From the NCBI GenBank assembly GCA_020249925.1, contig JADCER010000004.1:1-64000 (forward strand): 64,000 nucleotides of DNA, given 5' to 3'. Origin of the DNA: Roseomonas sp. GTDB lineage: Bacteria; Pseudomonadota; Alphaproteobacteria; Acetobacterales; Acetobacteraceae. The first letter of the stretch is position 1. Every line of letters starts with the position of its first letter. The position numbers and the translations under genes are program-made. Under the pieces are notes generated by a model that searched no databases, had not been told where the DNA came from, and worked only from the letters and a program-made list of their open reading frames with translations. Shown here one piece after another: positions 34,240 to 44,136 of the stretch.

Positions 34240-35244
34240 ATGATCCCCGATATCCCCGCGCCCGGTCACGCCGCGACGCTTCGGCTTGGCTTGCGCTGGC
34301 TGCGCTTTCCCCTGCCTTTCCCGCCGAGCCATGTGAATGTCTGGCTGTTGGAAGATGGGCCAGGTTGGCTCGCGATTGATTGCTCGATCGCTGATGAAAC
34401 CTCCCGCAATTTGTGGGGCCAGGCGCTGACTGGTGATGCCTTTGCCGGGCGGCCCTTGCATCGGCTGCTGGTGACGCATTTCCACCCCGATCATGCCGGG
34501 CTGATGGGCTGGCTTGCGGAAAATCATGGGTTGGTTCCGCTGATGACCAAGATCGAATGGCTGCAGGCGCGCGCGCTGTGGTTCGATACGGGGGCGGAGA
34601 TGGTGGAGCATCAGGCACGCTTTGCCGAAGCCGCCGGTGCGCCCGCCGAATATGCCGAATTCATCCGCGCGCGTGGACCGCTTTATGTGAAGGCGGTGGC
34701 ACCCTTGCCCAGGGTTTTTGAAGCCATTGCCGATGGGCAGGACATCACCATTGGTGGCCGCCCCTGGCGCGTGATGACGGGGCATGGCCATGCGCCGGAT
34801 ATGGCTTGCCTGTTCAATGCGGAAGATCGCGTGCTGATCGCGGCTGATCAGATCCTGCCGCGCATTTCACCCTATATCGGGCTGCATGCGGGTGAGCCCG
34901 CTGCCGATCCGCTTGGTGCCTTTCTCGCATCCTTGCAGCGTTTTCGCGCGCTACCGGAAGATGTACTGGTGCTGCCCTCCCACGGCGAACCCTTCTACGG
35001 CCTGCATGCGCGGCTTGATTGGCTCACCGCGCATCATGCGGAACGGCTTTCGCTATTGATGGATGCCATGGCGGATAGTAGCGCGCATGATCTGCTGCCG
35101 GTGCTGTTCCGCCGCCCGCTCGATATCCGTAATCTTGGCTTTGGGCTTGGCGAAACACTCGCCCATTTGCGCCGCTTGCAGGTAATGGGCGAAGCGGTGG
35201 CGGAGAAGGATGCCGCCGGCGTGATACGCTGGCGCCGCGCGTAA
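34240..35244 (+). CDS. MBL-fold metallo-hydrolase
   Basis: A 334-residue metallo-beta-lactamase-fold hydrolase. The metal-binding motif THFHPDHAG contains H80, H82, D84 and H85. GHGHAPDMACLF and LPSHGEPFYGL give the later His ligands, and AADQILPRISPYIGL is typical of a hydrolase subgroup annotated with thioesterase-like activity. I chose ATG 34240, since the much longer open frame upstream is not family-like and overlaps the TPR gene. The M20-type peptidase gene follows after 10 bp, so both likely form an operon. Confidence 0.88.
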   Translation: MIPDIPAPGHAATLRLGLRWLRFPLPFPPSHVNVWLLEDGPGWLAIDCSIADETSRNLWGQALTGDAFAGRPLHRLLVTHFHPDHAGLMGWLAENHGLVPLMTKIEWLQARALWFDTGAEMVEHQARFAEAAGAPAEYAEFIRARGPLYVKAVAPLPRVFEAIADGQDITIGGRPWRVMTGHGHAPDMACLFNAEDRVLIAADQILPRISPYIGLHAGEPAADPLGAFLASLQRFRALPEDVLVLPSHGEPFYGLHARLDWLTAHHAERLSLLMDAMADSSAHDLLPVLFRRPLDIRNLGFGLGETLAHLRRLQVMGEAVAEKDAAGVIRWRRA

Positions 35245-35254
35245 GGAGGATGTG

Positions 35255-36475
35255 ATGACGCCAGAAGAAACCATTGCCGCCATTCGCGCCCATGCGCGTT
35301 TTGCTGCGGCCTGCGCGAAGCTTGCCGCGGATCACACGCGCATGGTGGAAGATTGCATCACGCTCACGCAAATCCCCGCCCCACCTTTTGCCGAGGAAGA
35401 ACGTGCCGCCGCCTATCTTGCCATGCTGCGCGACCATGGGTTGGAGGAGGTGGAGCAGGATGAAATCGGCAATGTGATGGGGCTCCGCCGTGGTTTCGGC
35501 AATGGCGAGATCCTGGTGGTGGCGGCGCATCTGGACACTGTCTTTCCCGCCGGCACCGATGTGCGTGTGCGGCGCGAAGGCACCAGGCTTTTCGCACCGG
35601 GGGTGAGTGACGATACATGGTCGCTTGCGGTCAATCTCGGTTTTTTGCGTGCCTTGGATGCGGCGGGGATTCGCACGCGGCATGATCTGCTTTTTGTGGG
35701 TGATGTGGGCGAAGAAGGCCTGGGCGATTTGCGCGGCATTCGCCATCTTTTCACCAAGGGGCGGCATCGCGCGCGCATTCGTGGTTTTCTGACCGTGGAT
35801 AGCCCGCAGGTGGAAGGCATTGTCAGCGGCGGTGTGGGGTCAAAGCGCTATCGCGTCACGTTCCAGGGGCCGGGCGGGCATTCCTATGCCGCTTTCGGTC
35901 TGGTGAACCCGATGTATGCCATGGCGGAATGTGCGCGCAGCCTTGCCGCGCTGAAGGTGCCGGATAGCCCGCCCACCACGCATTGCGTGAGTGTGGTCTC
36001 GGGCGGGACTTCCATCAATGCCATCGCTGATCGTGTGGTGATTGAGGTGGATTTGCGTTCCGCCTCGGCCGCCGAACTTGCCAAGCTGGATCATGCCTTT
36101 CTGGAGATGGTGGATTTGGCGGTGGCGGGTGAGAATGCCGCACGTTCCACTGCGATTGGCGCGATTACCGCCGATATCAAGCCGGTTGGGGATCGTCCGG
36201 CGGGGGAGACGCCGGCGGGCAGCCCGATCCGCGCCTTGGCCGCGGCGGCAGTGACGGCGGAGGGTTATCGGCCAAGCTTTGAATGGTCTTCGACGGATGC
36301 GAATATCCCGATGTCGCTTGGCATTCCCGCCTTGAAGATTGGCGCGGGCGGCCGAGGTGGCCGAGCGCATTCCTTGGATGAATGGCTGGATGTGGAGCCT
36401 ATCGAGGCCTTGCGCGGTATGCGTTCCAGCCTGGCCACGATCCTCGCCATCGCCGGCATGGAGGGCCTTGCCTAA
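35255..36475 (+). CDS. M20 family metallopeptidase/amidohydrolase
   Basis: A 406-residue dinuclear zinc hydrolase. [11 protein letters not shown] provides the first His/Asp ligands, [11 protein letters not shown] the bridging Asp, and [17 protein letters not shown] the general-base Glu pair; the lid dimerisation domain begins near [25 protein letters not shown] is 5 nt before the ATG at 35255; a GTG one codon earlier is possible. Relatives cleave dipeptides, carnosine-like compounds or acylated amino acids. No signal peptide. Confidence 0.9.
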   Translation: MTPEETIAAIRAHARFAAACAKLAADHTRMVEDCITLTQIPAPPFAEEERAAAYLAMLRDHGLEEVEQDEIGNVMGLRRGFGNGEILVVAAHLDTVFPAGTDVRVRREGTRLFAPGVSDDTWSLAVNLGFLRALDAAGIRTRHDLLFVGDVGEEGLGDLRGIRHLFTKGRHRARIRGFLTVDSPQVEGIVSGGVGSKRYRVTFQGPGGHSYAAFGLVNPMYAMAECARSLAALKVPDSPPTTHCVSVVSGGTSINAIADRVVIEVDLRSASAAELAKLDHAFLEMVDLAVAGENAARSTAIGAITADIKPVGDRPAGETPAGSPIRALAAAAVTAEGYRPSFEWSSTDANIPMSLGIPALKIGAGGRGGRAHSLDEWLDVEPIEALRGMRSSLATILAIAGMEGLA

Positions 36476-36489
36476 AGTCTCGGCGGGGT

Positions 36490-36538
36490 CCGGGGTGGCA
36501 CGGCCACCCCGGCGGAGGTTTAGGAGGCGGAGCCTCCT
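36490..36538. other. two adjacent hairpins between the peptidase and purL
   Basis: CCGGGGTGG/CCACCCCGG (36490-36512) and AGGAGGC/GCCTCCT around GGA (36522-36538) are consecutive perfect stems, followed by GAGTGTTTT. The second could act as a weak intrinsic terminator for the peptidase gene or as a leader structure of purL. Confidence 0.4.
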
Positions 36539-36590
36539 GAGTGTTTTCCGTCTTCACAAGCGCCCCTGGCCGGGCCATCAGTTTCCCATC

Positions 36591-38804
36591 ATGACCGCTG
36601 CTGCTCCTCTTCTCCCCCCCGAACGCGCTGGCCAGCTTGCTGCCGAATTCGGCCTGAAGCCCGATGAGTATGAAGGGGTCTTGGCCATTCTCGGCCGCGC
36701 GCCGCGCCTGGCGGAGCTTGGCCTGTTCAGCGTGATGTGGTCGGAGCATTGCTCCTATAAATCATCGCGCGTCTGGCTGAAGGAATTGCCGACCAAGGCG
36801 CCCTGGGTGATCCAGGGGCCGGGCGAGAATGCCGGCGTGATTGATATCGGGGAAGGCTTGGCTGCGGTTTTCAAAATGGAAAGCCACAACCACCCATCCT
36901 ACATCGAACCCTATAATGGCGCGGCGACAGGTGTGGGCGGCATTCTGCGCGATGTCTTCACCATGGGCGCGCGGCCAATTGCCAATTTGAATGCGCTGCG
37001 CTTTGGCGCGCCGGATGCGCCGCGCATGAAGCGCATTATTGATGGTGTGGTGCGCGGCATTGGCGGCTACGGGAATTGTGTGGGTGTGCCGACTGTGGGG
37101 GGCGAGGTGAATTTTCACCCGCGCTACAACGGCAACCCGCTGGTCAATGCCATGACGGTTGGCATTGCGCGCGCCGATCGCATTTTCACCGCCAAGGCGA
37201 CCGGCATCGGCAATCCCGTTGTCTATGTCGGGTCCAAGACCGGGCGCGATGGCATCCATGGCGCCACCATGGCGAGTGCGGAATTCAGCGCCGATTCGGA
37301 AGAAAAGCGCCCGACTGTGCAAATCGGCGATCCCTTTGCCGAAAAGCTGTTGATCGAAGCCTGCATGGAATTGATGGCGACGGATGCGATTGTTGCCATT
37401 CAGGATATGGGTGCCGCGGGCCTGACCAGTTCCAGCGTGGAGATGGCCGGCAAGGGCGGCATGGGCATTGAACTTGAACTGGAAGCGGTGCCGCAGCGCG
37501 AAGAAGGCATGTCAGCCTATGAGATGATGCTTTCCGAAAGCCAGGAACGCATGCTGATGATCCTGAAGCCAGGCCGAGAGGCCGAGGCTGAGGCGATTTT
37601 CCGCAAATGGGAATTGGATTTCGCGGTGATCGGTAAGCTCACTGATACGGGCCGCATCGTGATCCGCCATAAGGGTGTGCTGGAAGCGGATATTCCACTG
37701 GCGCCATTGGAATCCGAAGCGCCGCTCTATCGCCGCCCGACGGCGGAAACGCCGAAGCAGCCGGTGCTGGCGGCTGCCGCCATTCCTGATCCGGTCGGGA
37801 TTGCGCCGGCCTTGATGACGCTTGTTGCCTGCCCGGATTTGTGTTCGCGGCGCTGGATCTGGGACCAATATGACAGCCTAGTGAATGGCCAGACCGTGCA
37901 GCGCCCCGGTGGCGCGGATGCCGCCGTGGTCAGGATTGAAAATCATGACCGCGCGCTGGCGATGACCACGGATTGCACGCCGCGCTATTGCCTCGCAGAC
38001 CCTGAAGAAGGCGGCAAGCAGGCGGTGGCGGAAGCGTGGCGGAATATCACCGCCGTGGGCGCGCTGCCCTTGGCGATCACCGACAATATGAATTTCGGCA
38101 ATCCCGAAAAGCCGGAAATCATGGGGCAATTTGCTTCGGCTGTGCGGGGCATGGCGGCGGCGTGCATCGCGCTCGATTTCCCGGTCGTCTCGGGCAATGT
38201 GTCGCTTTACAATGAAACCGAAGGCCGCGCGATTTTGCCCACACCAGCGATTGGCGGGGTTGGCGTGCTGGAAAAAGCGGCGCAGGCGGTGGGGCTCGCC
38301 ATGCCGGCCAAGGGCGATCTGGTGCTGATTGGCGAAACGCAGGGCTGGCTTGGCCAATCGCTGTGGCTGCGCGAAATCGCGGGCCGTGAAGAAGGCGCGC
38401 CGCCGCCAGTGGATTTGGCCGCCGAACGCCGCAATGGCGATTTTGTCCGCGCGCGCATCCTGGCGGGCGAAGTGCTGGCCAGCCATGATTGCGCCGATGG
38501 CGGGCTGCTGGTCGCTGTGGCGGAAATGGCGATGGGCAGTGGTATCGGCGCCCGGCTCAGCCCGGTGCCAGAGGGCATCCCCGCCCATGGCTTTTGGTTC
38601 GGCGAAGACCAGGCCCGTTATGTGTTGGCGGTGACCGATGGCGCGGCGCTGATCGCCAAGGCAAGCGCGGCGGGGGTCCCGGCCCGGCTGATCGGCTCGG
38701 CCGGCGGGGGGGACTTGGTTCTGCCCGATGGCACTGCCATATCCGTTGCGAAGCTGGCGGTGGCCCATGAGGCAACGCTGCCGGCGCTGATGGGGGAGAA
38801 ATAG
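36591..38804 (+). CDS. purL: phosphoribosylformylglycinamidine synthase subunit PurL
   Basis: A 737-residue PurL of the small type that works with separate PurQ and Pur[21 protein letters not shown] near the N-terminus, [20 protein letters not shown] and [19 protein letters not shown] are the ATP and substrate-binding signatures; the two AIRS-like halves are present with [11 protein letters not shown] in the second. It converts FGAR plus glutamine-derived ammonia to FGAM in purine synthesis. I chose ATG 36591 ([16 protein letters not shown]); the upstream open frame overlaps the peptidase gene. purQ/purS are not next to it here. Confidence 0.96.
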   Translation: MTAAAPLLPPERAGQLAAEFGLKPDEYEGVLAILGRAPRLAELGLFSVMWSEHCSYKSSRVWLKELPTKAPWVIQGPGENAGVIDIGEGLAAVFKMESHNHPSYIEPYNGAATGVGGILRDVFTMGARPIANLNALRFGAPDAPRMKRIIDGVVRGIGGYGNCVGVPTVGGEVNFHPRYNGNPLVNAMTVGIARADRIFTAKATGIGNPVVYVGSKTGRDGIHGATMASAEFSADSEEKRPTVQIGDPFAEKLLIEACMELMATDAIVAIQDMGAAGLTSSSVEMAGKGGMGIELELEAVPQREEGMSAYEMMLSESQERMLMILKPGREAEAEAIFRKWELDFAVIGKLTDTGRIVIRHKGVLEADIPLAPLESEAPLYRRPTAETPKQPVLAAAAIPDPVGIAPALMTLVACPDLCSRRWIWDQYDSLVNGQTVQRPGGADAAVVRIENHDRALAMTTDCTPRYCLADPEEGGKQAVAEAWRNITAVGALPLAITDNMNFGNPEKPEIMGQFASAVRGMAAACIALDFPVVSGNVSLYNETEGRAILPTPAIGGVGVLEKAAQAVGLAMPAKGDLVLIGETQGWLGQSLWLREIAGREEGAPPPVDLAAERRNGDFVRARILAGEVLASHDCADGGLLVAVAEMAMGSGIGARLSPVPEGIPAHGFWFGEDQARYVLAVTDGAALIAKASAAGVPARLIGSAGGGDLVLPDGTAISVAKLAVAHEATLPALMGEK

Positions 38805-38809
38805 CAGCC

Positions 38810-39043
38810 ATGGGCATGCAGGCCGCGGAAATTGAGGCGCTGATCAAGGCAGCGCTGCCGGATGCGGAAGTGACGATTGAGGATTTGGCCGGCGATGGCG
38901 ATCATTACGCCGCCAAGGTTGTGTCTTCCGCCTTCAAGGGCTTGCCCCGCGTGCGCCAACATCAGATTGTCTATGCCGCGCTTCAGGGCCGCATGGGGGG
39001 TGTTCTTCATGCGCTGGCCTTGCAAACCTCTGCACCGGAATAG
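38810..39043 (+). CDS. BolA family protein (IbaG/BolA2-like)
   Basis: A 77-residue single-domain BolA protein. [20 protein letters not shown] and the conserved C-terminal [18 protein letters not shown], with the His that co-ligands Fe-S clusters with monothiol glutaredoxin, are visible. It starts 5 bp after purL and is followed 11 bp later by grxD. The BolA/Grx4 pairing fits a role in iron-sulfur cluster handling; this gene order is common in alphaproteobacteria. Confidence 0.93.
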   Translation: MGMQAAEIEALIKAALPDAEVTIEDLAGDGDHYAAKVVSSAFKGLPRVRQHQIVYAALQGRMGGVLHALALQTSAPE

Positions 39044-39054
39044 GAGCCACAAAG

Positions 39055-39393
39055 ATGACCAACCCGACCTTTGAACGTATCGAAGCCGATATCAAGGCGA
39101 ACCCCGTTGTGCTGTTCATGAAGGGCACGCCGGTTTTCCCGCAATGCGGCTTTTCCGCCCGCGTGGTGCAAATCCTTTCCCATATGGGCGTGCCCTTCAA
39201 GGGCGTGAATGTGCTGGAAGATATGGAAATCCGTGAAGGCATCAAGGAATTCACGAATTGGCCGACCATCCCGCAGCTTTATGTCGGCGGCGAATTCGTG
39301 GGCGGCTGCGATATTATTACTGAGATGTTCCAGTCCGGTGAGCTTTCCGGCCTGCTCAAGGAAAAGGGCGTGGCGCATAAGGCCGACGCCTGA
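39055..39393 (+). CDS. grxD: monothiol glutaredoxin GrxD
   Basis: A 112-residue CGFS-type glutaredoxin: [20 protein letters not shown] carries the cluster-ligating Cys, and [20 protein letters not shown] is the glutathione-binding region. It binds a glutathione-bridged [2Fe-2S] cluster with BolA and transfers it to target proteins. It ends the purL-bolA-grxD operon; a bidirectional terminator follows 22 bp after the stop. Confidence 0.96.
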   Translation: MTNPTFERIEADIKANPVVLFMKGTPVFPQCGFSARVVQILSHMGVPFKGVNVLEDMEIREGIKEFTNWPTIPQLYVGGEFVGGCDIITEMFQSGELSGLLKEKGVAHKADA

Positions 39394-39414
39394 GGCTTCA
39401 CCCGTCTGAAAGGG

Positions 39415-39442
39415 AAAACGCCACCTGATCAGGTGGCGTTTT
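39415..39442. terminator. bidirectional intrinsic terminator
   Basis: A perfect 28-bp palindrome: AAAACGCCACCTGA on one side and its complement ending GGTGGCGTTTT on the other. It has an A-tract before and a T-tract after the stem, so it can terminate grxD on the plus strand and the small secreted-protein gene on the minus strand. Confidence 0.85.
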
Positions 39443-39447
39443 GGGGT

Positions 39448-39696
39448 TTACCCTGCGGCGGAACCGTTGCGCGGCGCACGTTGGCGGTTGGCCTTATTGG
39501 CGCTGCTGCTGCGCTTCTGCCGATTGGCCTTCTGGCCCTGGGAAGCGCTGCGGTTGCGCGTGGATTGGCCGCGCTGCGTGCTGCCATTGGTCGCTTCCGT
39601 ACCATCGGTCGCACGGCGCGGCGCGGCATCGGCCGGTACGGCGCTGGTCGCGATAACCAAGCCGCCCAAGGCAGCCAGAAGCAAAAGCCGTTTCAT
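39448..39696 (-). CDS. small basic secreted protein of unknown function
   Basis: An 82-residue protein. Residues 1-25 are a clear Sec signal peptide (MKRLLLLAALGGLVIATSAV, then PADA). The mature part is a low-complexity, very basic stretch rich in Arg, Ser, Asn and Gln (RNRSASQGQKANRQKRSSSA) with no Cys and no aromatic residue. AAAGGG lies upstream of the ATG at 39696 and a terminator follows the stop, which supports a real gene despite its size. No family recognised; it is likely periplasmic and intrinsically disordered. Confidence 0.6.
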   Translation of the reverse strand: MKRLLLLAALGGLVIATSAVPADAAPRRATDGTEATNGSTQRGQSTRNRSASQGQKANRQKRSSSANKANRQRAPRNGSAAG

Positions 39697-39833
39697 CACT
39701 CAAAACCCTTTCTGATGACACACGCCCTGCCAACGAATCGGCTGCGCAGAGCGCCTTAAACCCGCATAGCGCCTGCGCTGTCTCAGTCACCTGAATAAAA
39801 TATTAAGCTTCCTTCATGTGTTGCGGGGCGGCC

Positions 39834-40556
39834 TTATTCGCCACTCGCCCGCGCCTTGGCTTCCTCGGCGCTGCCGATCCCACCATTTGCCTTGGACCAT
39901 TGCACCGGGTCTTCCAGGAATTTTCGCACTTCCTTGAGCGCGCCTTCGCTGAAATAGGGGCGTTCGCGGCAGACCTCCAGCACATCCCACCAGGTGCACA
40001 GATGGTGAAGGTTCAGGCCCATGCCCTTCATGGTTTCAAAGGAACCGGGGAAGACACCGTAATAGAAAACGACAAATGTATGATCACAAATGGCGCCGGC
40101 ATCACGCAGGGCGTTGGCAAAACGGATTTTGGAAGCACCATCGGTGGTCAGGTCTTCCACCAGCAGCGTGCGCTGGCCGACCGGTACCTCGCCTTCAATC
40201 AGCGCATTACGCCCAAAACCCTTCGGCTTTTTCCGCACATAGGCCATGGGCGCCAGCATGCGATCCGCAATCCAGGCGCCGAAGGGAATGCCAGCGGTTT
40301 CACCGCCCACCACCACGTCAATCGATTCATAACCGACATGCCTGCCAATCTTTTCCACGCCTAAATCGCAAATCCGGTTGCGCGCGCGCGGGAAGGAGAT
40401 GATTTTGCGGCAGTCAATGTAGACGGGGCTCTTCCAACCGCTGGTAAAGGTGTAGGGCTCTTCCGGGCGGAAATTCACCGCCTTGATTTCAAGCAGGATG
40501 CGCGCGGTGGTGAGCGCCGCGTCGCGGTCCCAGTCGGAGGCATGAAGGGCGGGCAT
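39834..40556 (-). CDS. pyrE: orotate phosphoribosyltransferase
   Basis: A 240-residue Pyr[21 protein letters not shown] is the N-terminal substrate loop, [20 protein letters not shown] the core and [20 protein letters not shown] the PRPP-binding motif. It forms orotidine monophosphate in pyrimidine synthesis. I chose ATG 40556 ([15 protein letters not shown]), with GGAG upstream; the open frame extending to 41432 is a shadow of the divergent ELM1-like gene. It is divergently arranged, with 54 bp between starts. Confidence 0.95.
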   Translation of the reverse strand: MPALHASDWDRDAALTTARILLEIKAVNFRPEEPYTFTSGWKSPVYIDCRKIISFPRARNRICDLGVEKIGRHVGYESIDVVVGGETAGIPFGAWIADRMLAPMAYVRKKPKGFGRNALIEGEVPVGQRTLLVEDLTTDGASKIRFANALRDAGAICDHTFVVFYYGVFPGSFETMKGMGLNLHHLCTWWDVLEVCRERPYFSEGALKEVRKFLEDPVQWSKANGGIGSAEEAKARASGE

Positions 40557-40610
40557 GGATAGGGCTCCTCTCTTTCCGGGCTTTGGTAATGCGCCAGGGC
40601 GGCGGCGTCC

Positions 40611-41555
40611 ATGACCCTGCCCGAGTCGCCCCGGATTTGGGTGCTGGCGGACCCGCGCGCCGGCACGGCGGCGCAGGCTTTGGGCATTGCCGAGCGGCTG
40701 GGTGAACCCTTCCGCCGGGTGGATTTGGCCTGGGGGAAGCTGGCGCGGCTGCCTTTGCCCTTCGCCTCCCTGGCTGGCCTGACGCTCGAAGCCCGCGCTG
40801 CTTTCGCGCCCCCTTGGCCTGATCTGGTGATATCGGCGGGGCGGCGGAGCGCGCCGGTGGCGCTTTGGTTGCAGCAAAAAGGCGCGCGGCTGGTGCATTG
40901 CATGCGCCCCGGCTTTGGCGCGGCGCGCTTCGATTTGCTGGTGATTGGCCGGCATGATGCGCCGAAGCCCGCCGCTAATATCCTGCCCATTCTGGGCGCG
41001 GCGCATCGGATTTCGCCCGAAAGGCTGGCCGCCGCGCGGGTGGAATTCGCCGCACTTGCAGCACTCCCTTCCCCGCGCGTCGCCTTGCTGATGGGCGGGC
41101 CACCACGCGCCGAGGGCATGGACCCAAGCGTGGCCGGCGCCATCACGGCAAAGGTCGCGGGCTTTGCAGGGAGTGTGCTGGTCACCGCATCGCGGCGCAC
41201 CGGGCGCCCAGCGGAAGAAGCCATGGCGGCGGCGCTGGCTGGGCATCCGCATAGGCTGTTTCGCTGGGGCGATGCGCCGCCCAATCCCTATGCCGGCTTT
41301 CTGGCCTGGGCGGATCAGGTGGTGGTGACGGGGGATTCGGTTTCCATGCTCTCGGAAGCGCTGGCGACCGCTGGGCCGGTTTTCATCGCCGACCCTGGCG
41401 GGCTTGGGCCACGCCATCAACGTTTGGCGCAAAGCCTGATTGAAGCAGCTCAGGCGCGGGATTTGGCCGCCGCGCCCGCGCCATTTGCGCGCGCGCCGCT
41501 CGATGAAAGCGGGCGCATCGCCGCCGAGATCAAGCGGCGCGGTTTGCTGGGCTGA
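40611..41555 (+). CDS. ELM1/GtrOC1-like (DUF1022) family protein
   Basis: A 314-residue protein. [20 protein letters not shown] at the N-terminus, [20 protein letters not shown] and [20 protein letters not shown] are typical of the mitochondrial-fission ELM1 family, which in bacteria looks like a glycosyltransferase-B fold. The activity is not established; envelope glycan modification is the usual guess. It is divergent from pyrE and 48 bp upstream of the glutamate-synthase-like gene. Confidence 0.85.
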   Translation: MTLPESPRIWVLADPRAGTAAQALGIAERLGEPFRRVDLAWGKLARLPLPFASLAGLTLEARAAFAPPWPDLVISAGRRSAPVALWLQQKGARLVHCMRPGFGAARFDLLVIGRHDAPKPAANILPILGAAHRISPERLAAARVEFAALAALPSPRVALLMGGPPRAEGMDPSVAGAITAKVAGFAGSVLVTASRRTGRPAEEAMAAALAGHPHRLFRWGDAPPNPYAGFLAWADQVVVTGDSVSMLSEALATAGPVFIADPGGLGPRHQRLAQSLIEAAQARDLAAAPAPFARAPLDESGRIAAEIKRRGLLG

Positions 41556-41603
41556 CGCCGGCGCAATCCGGTCTATGCTGCGCGTGATACGAAAGGTGCC
41601 GCC

Positions 41604-43229
41604 ATGACCCGCAGCCTGAGCCTTGCCTTTTCGCCGCGTTTCATCTGCCTGAGTTTGGCGTTAGTCGCGGCGGTGCTGCTTGGGCTTACGCTGCTGATCG
41701 CGCCTGGTTTCTGGACAGGCTTGGGCTTTGTGCTGGCTGCGGCGTTGAGCGCGCTTGGCTTGCGTGATCTGTTCCACCCGACGCATGCCATTCTGCGCAA
41801 TTATCCAATCGCGGGGCGGCTCCGTTTTCTCATGGAAGAAATCCGCCCCGAAATGCGGCAGTATTTCTTTGAGGATGAAAAGCACGGCACGCCCTTCAGC
41901 CGTGACAAGCGGGCCATTGTCTATCAACGCGCCAAAAAGCAATTGGATAAGCGGCCCTTCGGCACGCAGTACGATGTCTATGACACGGGCTTTGATTGGT
42001 TGCAGCATTCGCTGGCCGCCCGCACGCCAGCCAAGGAACTACCGCGCATCCTGATCGGCGGGCCCGCCTGCGCGCGGCCCTATTCGGCATCCTTGCTGAA
42101 TATCTCGGCCATGAGTTTCGGCTCGCTTTCCGCCAATGCCATTCGCGCGCTGAACCAAGGTGCCAAGCGCGGCGGCTTTGCGCATGATACGGGCGAAGGG
42201 GGGCTCAGCCCCTATCACCGCGAAGCGGGTGGTGATCTGATTTGGGAAATCGGTTCCGGCTATTTCAGCGCGCGCAATCCGGATGGCAGTTTTTCGCCGG
42301 AGCGCTTCGCGGAAGTCGCGGCGCTGGATCAGGTGAAAATGGTGGAACTCAAGCTGAGCCAAGGGGCGAAGCCCGGCCATGGCGGCGTGCTGCCGGCTGC
42401 CAAAGTGAGCGCGGAAATTGCTGCCACGCGGGGCGTAGCGATGGGGCAGGATTGCGTTTCCCCGCCCGCGCACACCGCGTTTTCCACCCCTGTTGAAATG
42501 ATGCGTTTCATTGGCGAAATGCGGCGCCTTTCGGGCGGCAAGCCTGCGGGCTTCAAGCTGTGTATCGGTCATCCCTGGGAATTCCTCGCCATCTGCAAGG
42601 CCATGATCGAAACCGGGATTGCGCCCGATTTCATCGTGATTGATGGCGCAGAAGGTGGTACGGGCGCAGCGCCGCTGGAATTCATGGATCATGTCGGCAT
42701 GCCGCTGAGGGAAGGACTAAGCTTCGCCCATAATGCGCTGATCGGCATTGGGCTGCGAGATCAGATCAGGCTTGGCGCCAGCGGCAAGATCGCGAGTGCC
42801 TTTGACGTTGCGCGTGCGCTGGCACTCGGCGCGGATTGGTGCAATGCGGCGCGCGGCTTCATGTTCGCCATTGGCTGCATTCAAAGCTTGTCCTGCCATA
42901 CGGATCACTGCCCAACCGGTGTGGCGACACAAGACCCAACCCGCCAACGCGCCTTGCGCGTACCGGATAAGGCACCGCGTGTGCATCAATTCCATGCCGC
43001 CACCTTGGAGGCGCTGAATGAATTGGTGGCGGCCGCCGGGCTTGCGCACCCTTCCGAATTGCGCGCGGAACATTTCAGCCGGCGCCTTTCGCCGAGTGTC
43101 GTGAAAAGCTTTGCCGAGCTTTACCCGACGCTTCCGCCCGGCGCACTGCTCACCGGCACGGATGATCCGCGCTTTGCCGAGGCTTGGGCCATGGCGGATG
43201 CGCATAGCTTCGCCCCGCGCCGCGCGTGA
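41604..43229 (+). CDS. FMN-binding glutamate synthase family protein, membrane-anchored
   Basis: A 541-residue protein. Two hydrophobic segments in the first 55 residues are followed by a glutamate synthase-type FMN TIM barrel. [35 protein letters not shown] and [14 protein letters not shown] are the FMN and oxoglutarate-binding parts, and [19 protein letters not shown] holds the three Cys expected to bind a [3Fe-4S] cluster. It lacks the glutaminase domain of GltB, so it is not a complete glutamate synthase. The physiological reaction is unknown. It overlaps the DUF1232 gene by 4 nt. Confidence 0.88.
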   Translation: MTRSLSLAFSPRFICLSLALVAAVLLGLTLLIAPGFWTGLGFVLAAALSALGLRDLFHPTHAILRNYPIAGRLRFLMEEIRPEMRQYFFEDEKHGTPFSRDKRAIVYQRAKKQLDKRPFGTQYDVYDTGFDWLQHSLAARTPAKELPRILIGGPACARPYSASLLNISAMSFGSLSANAIRALNQGAKRGGFAHDTGEGGLSPYHREAGGDLIWEIGSGYFSARNPDGSFSPERFAEVAALDQVKMVELKLSQGAKPGHGGVLPAAKVSAEIAATRGVAMGQDCVSPPAHTAFSTPVEMMRFIGEMRRLSGGKPAGFKLCIGHPWEFLAICKAMIETGIAPDFIVIDGAEGGTGAAPLEFMDHVGMPLREGLSFAHNALIGIGLRDQIRLGASGKIASAFDVARALALGADWCNAARGFMFAIGCIQSLSCHTDHCPTGVATQDPTRQRALRVPDKAPRVHQFHAATLEALNELVAAAGLAHPSELRAEHFSRRLSPSVVKSFAELYPTLPPGALLTGTDDPRFAEAWAMADAHSFAPRRA

Positions 43230-43603
43230 CCCGCTTATGGCAACGCTTGCGCTTCTGGGCGCGTTTGGTGCTGCGCGATGGCTTGGCGCTTTACATTGCG
43301 GCACGCCACCCGCGCACGCCCTGGTTCGCCAAGCTGCTGGCGCTTCTGGTCGCGGCCTATGCGCTTTCCCCGATTGACCTGATCCCCGATGCCATCCCGG
43401 TACTTGGGTTTTTGGATGAGGTGATCCTGCTGCCCATCGCCATTGCGCTGATCGCGCGGCTGATTCCGGCGGATGTCATGGAAGAAAGCCGCGCCGCCGC
43501 GGCACGCATGGTGGAAAGGCCGCGCAGCAAGGCGGGTGCGGCCATCATCATCGGCGTCTGGGTCTTACTGGCTGGGGCCGTGCTGTGGTGGGTGTTGCGC
43601 TGA
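43226..43603 (+). CDS. DUF1232 (YkvA-like) membrane protein
   Basis: A 125-residue protein. RHPRTPWFAKLLALLVAAYA and LSPIDLIPDAIPVLGFLDEV form the hallmark DUF1232 hydrophobic core, and a second hydrophobic segment lies at the C-terminus (IIIGVWVLLAGAVLWWVL). Translation begins with GTG in a GTGA overlap with the previous gene's stop, so the two are coupled. Function unknown. Confidence 0.88.
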   Translation: MTRLWQRLRFWARLVLRDGLALYIAARHPRTPWFAKLLALLVAAYALSPIDLIPDAIPVLGFLDEVILLPIAIALIARLIPADVMEESRAAAARMVERPRSKAGAAIIIGVWVLLAGAVLWWVLR

Positions 43604-43623
43604 CGCCAGACGCAGCGCTGGCG

Positions 43624-43980
43624 TCAGGGAATGCTGGACGGAAATTGATGCAGCCCGTCCTTATCCAGCGGCAAGGGCACCACCTGCGCTACAGCCGAAA
43701 GCGGCAGCGCGCCATAAAGATGCGGAAACAAACCGGGCCTGGATCCGCCGCTGGCTGGTTCCCATTTCAGCGCCGCGCCCAAGGCTGCCGTTGCAACTTC
43801 CACCATCAGCAAATCGGCGATGCCCGCACGATGCTTGGCAGCACTGGCGCGAAGCTGCGGCGCGGTTGAAAAATGCAGAAAACCATCGCGCCTGTCATCC
43901 GCGCTGCCATGATAAGCGCCAGCCTGTTCCGCCGCGCGCCAATCCGCCGCGCGCACCAGGGTGTAGATAAGCTTTTCCAT
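43624..43980 (-). CDS. DUF952 family protein
   Basis: A 118-residue protein from ATG 43980 (MEKLIYTLVRAADWRAAEQA). Motifs YHGSADDRRDGFLHFSTAPQ and WEPASGGSRPGLFPHLYGAL are diagnostic of DUF952, whose fold resembles ADP-ribosyltransferase-like/glutathione-related small enzymes of unknown role. A GTG at 44001 in the same frame would add seven residues. Neither start has a strong Shine-Dalgarno. Confidence 0.85.
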   Translation of the reverse strand: MEKLIYTLVRAADWRAAEQAGAYHGSADDRRDGFLHFSTAPQLRASAAKHRAGIADLLMVEVATAALGAALKWEPASGGSRPGLFPHLYGALPLSAVAQVVPLPLDKDGLHQFPSSIP

Positions 43981-44136
43981 TTCGTGTGCATAGACGATCA
44001 CGCCTGCCTGGCAAAGTATGGAATCAACCCGCGACCTTCCTGCTTTACCTTGCGGCGAAATCGCCTAAGCTTTGGTCCAGGCAGCGCCTTTGGGCAGGCG
44101 CGCCGCCATGCCCAACACTGCCCGCAGGTTCTTCTG

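Noticed and set aside
39415-39442. Perfect 28-bp palindrome considered as a member of the repeat family
   Set aside because: Its sequence is unrelated to GCATTTTC/GAAAATGC; A- and T-tracts on the two sides and its place between convergent genes make it a plain bidirectional terminator.
39834-41432. Long minus-strand open frame that would extend PyrE to 532 residues
   Set aside because: Only the part from 40556 is PyrE-like; the upstream part is the antisense shadow of the ELM1-like gene and is low-complexity Arg/Ala/Pro sequence.
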